14,965 bases of DNA from Gammaproteobacteria bacterium (GTDB lineage Bacteria; Pseudomonadota; Gammaproteobacteria; Enterobacterales; Kangiellaceae): contig JABXIW010000402.1 in NCBI GenBank assembly GCA_013372875.1, positions 1 through 14,965 of the forward strand, read 5' to 3'. Below, in pieces: positions 8,956 to 14,965 of this stretch. Within the stretch, counting starts at the first letter, position 1. Each line of letters opens with the position of its first letter. The notes under the pieces are model-generated. The model saw nothing but the letters and a program-made list of their open reading frames with translations. It ran no database searches and was not told where the DNA came from. The translations under genes were made by a program, and so were the position numbers.

Positions 8956-8975
8956 ATTAGAGTTCGAACTCTGAT
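8956..8975. promoter_or_regulatory. Perfect 14-bp palindrome AGAGTTCGAACTCT
   Basis: AGAGTTCGAACTCT at 8959-8972 is a perfect palindrome, extendable to 20 bp with one mismatch pair (8956-8975). It lies between the acetyltransferase stop and the aldehyde dehydrogenase start, next to the other palindrome. With no loop it suits a protein-binding site better than a hairpin. The binding factor is unknown. Confidence 0.45.
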
Positions 8976-8997
8976 TAAAATATCGGTGGGTTTGGAG

Positions 8998-9570
8998 CTA
9001 AGTCAGACGCAATTCATAAATGCCTAATCGTTGAGAGCGGTCAAGCGTCTCGAACTCGTGATCAACGTATTCTTTTAATGTGGCACCAGCACGCTCCGCA
9101 ATATTGATACTGGCAATGTTATCTTCCATACAGTGGAATTGGATGAACTGCGCATGCCCTTTCTGCTTTAAAAAAGGAATCAAAACCGCAAGCACTTGGT
9201 CAATCACTCGGTGTCCTCGCCCATTGTTCGCCAACCAATAGCCAATCTCAGTAACGTGTGTGTGCGAATCCACACCCTTGATGCCAATAACACCCGTAAA
9301 CTGCTCATCAAAATAAATCGCGCACCAGTGGGCATCTAACGCTTTGCTGTTCACGCGCTGAGAGATGTAGTTCACTGCTTCTCTGCGGTTGGTCACAAAG
9401 TCCGTCCAAGGTAAATAGCCAGATAGGCTGTTTCGATGCGTGTTCACCACTTCCAGTAAAACCGTCGCATGCTTGGTGGTTAGAGGCTCAATTGAGACCC
9501 TTTCTGAGACGGAAAAGCGCGCTTGCGAGCCATTCCCTTGATAGTCGTGTGGATACATCGAATCTCCCAT
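8998..9570 (-). CDS. GNAT acetyltransferase, RimJ/RimL-like
   Basis: A 190-residue GCN5-type N-acetyltransferase. The sequence shows the usual order of the RimJ/RimL group: an N-terminal strand (VSIEPLTTKHATVLLEVVN), a central GVIGIKGV and EIGYWLANNGRGHRVIDQVL region, where the acetyl-CoA loop reads NNGRGHRV, and the C-terminal NIASINIAERAGATLKEY. Such enzymes acetylate protein N-termini, spermidine or small molecules; the target cannot be told. ATG at 9570 lies 5 nt after the stop of the upstream acetyltransferase, so the two are translationally coupled. An internal ATG at 9558 with GGGAG in front is an equally good start and would shorten it by four residues. It is the last gene of the Nudix-GNAT-GNAT cluster. 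Confidence 0.87.
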   Translation of the reverse strand: MGDSMYPHDYQGNGSQARFSVSERVSIEPLTTKHATVLLEVVNTHRNSLSGYLPWTDFVTNRREAVNYISQRVNSKALDAHWCAIYFDEQFTGVIGIKGVDSHTHVTEIGYWLANNGRGHRVIDQVLAVLIPFLKQKGHAQFIQFHCMEDNIASINIAERAGATLKEYVDHEFETLDRSQRLGIYELRLT

Positions 9571-9575
9571 TCACA

Positions 9576-10061
9576 TCATCCTTTAGCAAAGCGCTGCAAT
9601 GCATCTCCCGCCAGTCGATAGATCTTCCATTCATCTTGAGGCTCTGCACCGATTGACTGATAGAAATCAATCGCGGGTTGGTTCCAATCCAATACAGCCC
9701 ATTCAAAACGGCCACAACCACGATCAACGGCAATATTCGCCAAATGCTTTAACAACGCTTTCCCTGCACCAACATTTCGGTACTCAGAAGAAACATATAG
9801 ATCTTCCAAGTAGAGTCCGTTCTTTCCAAGCCATGTTGAGTAGTTAAAAAAGTAGACGGCGAATCCTATCGGTTCTTCGTTCACATAACAAATCACTGCG
9901 TGTGTCGTCGAATCTTCGCCGAAAATCGCTCGATCAACGTCTTCGACGCTGGCTTTAACTTCATGTTCTAAATGCTCGTAACGAGCTAACTCTTTAACAA
10001 ATCTTAAGATGGTTGCAGAATCCTGCTTTTGTGCTGCTCGCACAGAAATTTTATGAGTCAC
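9576..10061 (-). CDS. GNAT acetyltransferase, diamine/thialysine acetyltransferase-like
   Basis: A 161-residue GNAT protein whose middle (FFNYSTWLGKNGLYLEDLYV, about 71-90) and C-terminus (FEWAVLDWNQPAIDFYQSIGA, about 119-139) closely resemble the spermidine/spermine and thialysine acetyltransferase group. The acetyl-CoA loop is YRNVGAGKALL. A likely substrate is a small amine or amino-acid analogue, inferred from family resemblance only. It begins with GTG at 10061 because no ATG lies near the N-terminus in frame; the region in front (GAAAGGGCTACAAGGAC) has purine-rich sites. It sits 17 nt after the Nudix stop and 5 nt before the next acetyltransferase, so it is the middle gene of a three-gene operon. 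Confidence 0.87.
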   Translation of the reverse strand: MTHKISVRAAQKQDSATILRFVKELARYEHLEHEVKASVEDVDRAIFGEDSTTHAVICYVNEEPIGFAVYFFNYSTWLGKNGLYLEDLYVSSEYRNVGAGKALLKHLANIAVDRGCGRFEWAVLDWNQPAIDFYQSIGAEPQDEWKIYRLAGDALQRFAKG

Positions 10062-10078
10062 GTCCTTGTAGCCCTTTC

Positions 10079-10537
10079 CTAGCTGTTTTGCTCGATCAAT
10101 GTATACGGTGTCAGCGACTCCACATCAACATAGTATTGCCAAACATGATCATAGAGATGATGTTGATTGGCAAACGGCGTAAGCTGCTTTGCTTCTTCCA
10201 GCGAACACCAGCGATATTCCGTGTGTTCTTCATTAAGCACCACAGGTTGGTTTGGCGGACAAAATAACACAAAGCATGGGATGACCAAGATTCGGTTCTC
10301 CTTCGCTTCGTAGAACTGTTCTAAAAAGTCCGCCTTATGTAACTCAACATCGTCAATCTGCGTCTCTTCTTTTAGCTCTCTCAGAATGGTTTGCCATCCT
10401 GTTTCACCAGCCTCTACACCACCAGCCACATGGCACCAATACCCGCCTTTAACGCGTTTGAGTAACAGAATTTTATCTACGCCATCAATTCGAGAGATGA
10501 CAACGCCAGAGACATGCGTCGCTTGTATTGGGATCAT
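10079..10537 (-). CDS. Nudix hydrolase
   Basis: A 152-residue Nudix pyrophosphohydrolase. The Nudix box spans 39-61: Gly39, Glu45, then REL-KEE (Arg53, Glu54, Glu57, Glu58), complete except that Gln60 replaces the usual glycine near the end. The acidic residues bind Mg2+ and the diphosphate of a nucleotide-type substrate. The region EEHTEYRWCSLEEA resembles dihydroneopterin triphosphatase (NudB), so a folate-precursor or nucleotide-cleaning role is possible, but the substrate is not certain. ATG at 10537 follows AAGGAG with ideal spacing. It is the first gene of the operon with two acetyltransferases and is divergent from a permease gene, with a 16-bp perfect palindrome just upstream. Confidence 0.9.
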   Translation of the reverse strand: MIPIQATHVSGVVISRIDGVDKILLLKRVKGGYWCHVAGGVEAGETGWQTILRELKEETQIDDVELHKADFLEQFYEAKENRILVIPCFVLFCPPNQPVVLNEEHTEYRWCSLEEAKQLTPFANQHHLYDHVWQYYVDVESLTPYTLIEQNS

Positions 10538-10548
10538 GTATGCTCCTT

Positions 10549-10564
10549 AAATATCTAGATATTT
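10549..10564. promoter_or_regulatory. Perfect 16-bp palindrome in the Nudix/permease divergent region
   Basis: AAATATCTAGATATTT is a perfect palindrome ending 11 bp before the Nudix start codon. It would overlap the ribosome-site end of the Nudix leader or its promoter. It has no T run and no loop, so a repressor operator is the likeliest reading; the factor is unknown. Confidence 0.45.
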
Positions 10565-10616
10565 CCTAGATGCGCTCCATGCGCGAAAGAAAGATAGATT
10601 GATTGAGAACCCACAG

Positions 10617-10644
10617 TCTACCGCTTATTCTTTCTCTCGGTAGA
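10617..10644 (+). promoter_or_regulatory. Inverted repeat upstream of the permease gene
   Basis: TCTACCG (10617-10623) pairs with CGGTAGA (10638-10644) over a 14-nt spacer, about 75-105 bp before the permease start. It could be an operator or a leader hairpin. A TATGCT at 10681-10686 could be a -10 box, without a clear -35. Confidence 0.3.
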
Positions 10645-10720
10645 GATGTTTGAATGCCGCCGATCATTTTGTCTGTTGAGTATGCTAAAGTGCGATCTGT
10701 CGCAACAAATGAGCAGTAAA

Positions 10721-11626
10721 ATGTCTAATTCACTCAACACTATGGTTCCCATTGGTGTGCGCTTTATGGTGCTCTCCGCTTTCGGGTTCGCGCTAATGTC
10801 GGCCACGGTAAAGCACGTCAGTCTTCATGGTATCCCTGTCTTTGAAATCGTTGCAGCAAGAGCACTCGTTTCTTTAGTGATCAGTTATTTAGATGTGAAA
10901 CGAAAACGAATCTCTGTTTGGGGCAACAACAAACCACTACTCTTAGCGCGTGGCGCGGTGGGCACCTTCGCGCTGATGTGTGTTTACTATTCGGTGACCA
11001 CGTTACCTTTGGCAGAAGCAACCATCTTCCAATACATTCATCCGGTATTTACGGCGCTGCTCGCTGTCATTTTTTTGAAAGAGCGAATTCAGCCCACAAC
11101 CTTCATTTGTATTGCGCTATGTTTGCTCGGCGTCTACGTCATGGTTCGGCCAGAAACCGGCGTAGAATCTGCACAAACACTTCCGATGTTCAGTGTAATG
11201 ATTGCTATCTTAGGTGCTTTTGGTAGCTCTATTGCTTATGTCATTGTAAGAAAGCTCAGCCAAACCGAAGACAGCTCGGTGATCATTTTCTACTTCCCAC
11301 TTGTGGCGCTACCAACGTCCATCCTGTTTATGGGAGATAACTTTGTCATGCCAGATCTTTACCTGACGTGTATGTTGGTATTGGTCGGCGTGTTCACTCA
11401 AATTGGTCAACTTGGGCTGACTAAGGCGATGCAAACTCAACAAGCAGGTAAAGCATCAGCCTACTCTTACGTCCAGATTGTCTTTTCGGTACTGTTAGGC
11501 ATTGTGTTCTTTGGCGAGCTTCCATCACTATGGACATACATTGGCGGCGCGTTAATTGTAGCGGGCGCATTGATCAATGTGTTCGGCCATCATTTACGGT
11601 TGCCTTTTATTAAGCGCAGTGCTTAA
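10721..11626 (+). CDS. EamA/DMT-family permease
   Basis: A 301-residue inner-membrane protein with about ten hydrophobic helices in two repeated EamA halves. The first half includes LPLAEATIFQYIHPVFTALL and the second QIGQLGLTKAMQTQQAGKAS followed by YSYVQIVFSVLLGIVFFGEL. Members export or import amino acids, nucleotides and other metabolites; the substrate here is unknown. I chose ATG 10721 because the protein then begins just before the first helix and has the usual length, with GAG seven bases upstream. ATG 10709 is close behind. Starts as far back as 10646 would add an unlikely Cys-rich tail. It is divergent from the Nudix operon and convergent with sugE. Confidence 0.87.
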   Translation: MSNSLNTMVPIGVRFMVLSAFGFALMSATVKHVSLHGIPVFEIVAARALVSLVISYLDVKRKRISVWGNNKPLLLARGAVGTFALMCVYYSVTTLPLAEATIFQYIHPVFTALLAVIFLKERIQPTTFICIALCLLGVYVMVRPETGVESAQTLPMFSVMIAILGAFGSSIAYVIVRKLSQTEDSSVIIFYFPLVALPTSILFMGDNFVMPDLYLTCMLVLVGVFTQIGQLGLTKAMQTQQAGKASAYSYVQIVFSVLLGIVFFGELPSLWTYIGGALIVAGALINVFGHHLRLPFIKRSA

Positions 11627-11663
11627 CGCCCCATCCCAAACGGGCAAGATATTTAAATGCAAC

Positions 11664-11687
11664 AAAGCCAGAGTCGACTCTGGCTTT
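11664..11687. terminator. Bidirectional terminator between permease and sugE
   Basis: A 24-bp perfect palindrome: AAAGCCAGAG and CTCTGGCTTT flank a central TCGA. The plus strand continues TTCTTTT. The minus strand has T residues within the stem end, then GTTGCAT. It serves the convergent permease and sugE genes; the signal is stronger for the permease. Confidence 0.88.
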
Positions 11688-11708
11688 TCTTTTATGTTTA
11701 ACCCGGCG

Positions 11709-12023
11709 TTAAGCAGAGATTTTTAACCCTGCAATACCTGCCACAATCATCAATAAACTCAGTGCTTTAATTAGCGTTGCTGGCTCATTGAACAAGTAGA
11801 TACCGACGATTGCCGTGCCTATTGCGCCAATGCCAACCCAGACGCCATAAGCGATGCCTAAAGGTAAGGTTCTTAACGCGATACCAAGCAGCCAAAAGCT
11901 CAACAACATAAAAACGATGGTGAACGCCGAAGCGCCAAATTTGGTAAACCCTTGTGAATATTTAAGACCGACAGCCCATGCGATTTCACACAAGCCCGCA
12001 ATGAAGAGAATTCCCCAAGCCAT
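11709..12023 (-). CDS. sugE: SugE/Gdx-type SMR guanidinium exporter
   Basis: A 104-residue small multidrug resistance protein with four transmembrane helices, acting as a dual-topology dimer in the inner membrane. It shows the essential Glu13 in LCEIAWAVGLKYS and the YGVWVGIGAIGTAIVG signature, which together mark the SugE/Gdx subgroup rather than the EmrE/Qac drug pumps. Members of this subgroup exchange guanidinium for protons (established knowledge). The leader holds a guanidine-II riboswitch, strongly supporting guanidine as the real substrate here. ATG at 12023 follows TTGGGAA, and this ribosome site lies inside a switchable hairpin. The gene appears to be transcribed alone. Confidence 0.95.
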   Translation of the reverse strand: MAWGILFIAGLCEIAWAVGLKYSQGFTKFGASAFTIVFMLLSFWLLGIALRTLPLGIAYGVWVGIGAIGTAIVGIYLFNEPATLIKALSLLMIVAGIAGLKISA

Positions 12024-12032
12024 GTCATATTT

Positions 12033-12047
12033 CCCAACGAGATTGGG
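12033..12047 (-). promoter_or_regulatory. Shine-Dalgarno-sequestering hairpin of sugE
   Basis: On the minus strand CCCAA (12043-12047) can pair with TTGGG (12033-12037) around a 5-nt loop, hiding the GGGA ribosome site. Its 5' arm overlaps the 3' arm of riboswitch hairpin P2 (12045-12048), so the two structures exclude each other. Ligand-stabilised P2 would therefore free the ribosome site. Confidence 0.7.
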
Positions 12048-12088
12048 GTCGTCCCCGAGAAAAGATAGAGCGGTGAGGTCGTCCTCAC
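12045..12088 (-). promoter_or_regulatory. Guanidine-II (mini-ykkC) riboswitch
   Basis: Read on the minus strand, two hairpins each close on an ACGA tetraloop: P1 GTGAGG-ACGA-CCTCAC (12088 to 12073) and P2 GGGG-ACGA-CCCC (12056 to 12045), joined by a 16-nt linker. Paired stem-loops with ACGR loops flanked by GG and CC are the defining consensus of the guanidine-II class, which senses guanidine and commonly precedes sugE or emrE genes. P2 lies about 20 nt before the sugE start, consistent with control of translation. Confidence 0.93.
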
Positions 12089-12104
12089 TTCTGTGTGGCC
12101 CTCG

Positions 12105-12133
12105 AGTATAATCAAAAATTCGTAAGAGAAAAA
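12105..12133 (-). promoter_or_regulatory. Probable sugE promoter
   Basis: On the minus strand TATACT (12110 to 12105) is a good -10 box, preceded by an AT-rich tract with TTTTTC near the -35 position (12133 to 12128). Initiation about 7 nt downstream would place the riboswitch at the very 5' end of a short leader. Confidence 0.5.
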
Positions 12134-12160
12134 TAAGGCTCTGAGAATTTCAGAGCCTTA
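12134..12160 (-). terminator. Terminator after the metalloprotease gene
   Basis: An 11-bp perfect stem, TAAGGCTCTGA with TCAGAGCCTTA, closes a 5-nt loop. On the minus strand it is followed by TTTTTCTCTT. It separates the protease gene from sugE on the same strand and adjoins the sugE promoter. Confidence 0.92.
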
Positions 12161-12177
12161 GGAAATATGCTTTGTCG

Positions 12178-14633
<2,456 letters not shown>

Positions 14634-14965
14634 ATGAAAACAATTAAAACTTCTCTCGCTCTCCTTATCGGTGCCGCTTTACTGACTGGCTGCAATGACG
14701 ACGACACGAAATACGTAAACGTTCAGCCAACTGAAGTAAAGATTGCCACCTACAACCTCTCTTTTGACCGCGCGACCTTCGAAGCTTTAGTAAATGAAAT
14801 GCAAATTGAACCAGCGCAGCAAACTGCATTGGTTAAAGCCTATTTAGACGGCTCCATCGCAACTGAAGACAAAACCACTGCGGAAAAAGTCATTCAAATT
14901 CGCAACGTTGCTGCGATCATTCAAAAGAATCGCCCTGATGTACTGATGATGGCGGAATACAACAA
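14634..14965 (+). CDS. Lipoprotein with endonuclease/exonuclease/phosphatase fold, N-terminal part
   Basis: The first 110 codons of a gene that continues past the window. The N-terminus is a lipoprotein signal with lipobox LLTGC, acylated Cys20, followed by NDDD. From residue 34, EVKIATYNLSFDR and, later, VIQIRNVAAIIQKNRPDVLMMAEYN match the opening strands of the endonuclease/exonuclease/phosphatase family, with Asn41 and Glu108 in the places of the usual catalytic Asn and metal-binding Glu. It is therefore a membrane-anchored phosphoesterase or nuclease facing the periplasm or the exterior; the substrate is unknown. ATG at 14634 is the only sensible start, though the AAGG ribosome site is 12 nt away, which is long. 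The PurR-like site upstream hints at a link with purine supply. Confidence 0.88.
   Translation, partial: MKTIKTSLALLIGAALLTGCNDDDTKYVNVQPTEVKIATYNLSFDRATFEALVNEMQIEPAQQTALVKAYLDGSIATEDKTTAEKVIQIRNVAAIIQKNRPDVLMMAEYN

Overview
The window looks like a piece of a Vibrio genome, most likely the Harveyi clade (V. parahaemolyticus, V. alginolyticus, V. harveyi and relatives) and possibly chromosome II. This is inferred from the moderate GC content, the vibriolysin-type M4 protease with a PPC domain, the KatG sequence and the gene styles; no database search was possible. I see no tRNA, rRNA, CRISPR array, insertion sequence or phage gene. The layout is short, mostly independent transcription units, with compact bidirectional terminators between convergent genes.

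Region by region: (1) 1-2754, minus strand: the N-terminal half of catalase-peroxidase katG, preceded upstream by an unusual flavoprotein that joins two CDGSH iron-sulfur motifs to a glutamate-synthase FMN/3Fe-4S domain. Divergent from it is a YbaK-type aminoacyl-tRNA deacylase (2912-3391). (2) 3469-7394: a CitA/DcuS-type sensor kinase and its response regulator (minus strand, 4-bp overlap), divergent from a DASS-family di/tricarboxylate transporter. This is the usual arrangement of an extracellular carboxylate sensor controlling its uptake gene. The 273-bp gap carries inverted and direct repeats and a possible short leader ORF. (3) 7460-10537, minus strand: a coniferyl-aldehyde-type dehydrogenase behind two palindromes, and a compact Nudix-GNAT-GNAT operon. 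(4) 10721-11626: a divergent EamA/DMT permease, convergent with sugE (11709-12023).

(5) sugE, a guanidinium-type SMR exporter, has a guanidine-II (mini-ykkC) riboswitch leader with two ACGA-loop hairpins. Its second hairpin is mutually exclusive with a small hairpin that covers the Shine-Dalgarno sequence, so a complete translational switch can be read from the DNA. (6) 12178-14283, minus strand: a secreted M4 zinc metalloprotease with propeptide, catalytic domain, PPC domain and an extra C-terminal domain that I do not recognise. (7) 14634 to the end: the start of a lipoprotein with an endonuclease/exonuclease/phosphatase fold. About 75 bp upstream lies a near-perfect PurR-type operator, which suggests purine-controlled nucleic-acid or phosphate scavenging.

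The strongest finding is the sugE riboswitch (a known class, complete here with its expression platform). The more novel leads are the double-CDGSH flavoprotein, the PurR-like site before the lipoprotein, the protease's extra C-terminal domain, and the palindromes before the aldehyde dehydrogenase and Nudix genes.
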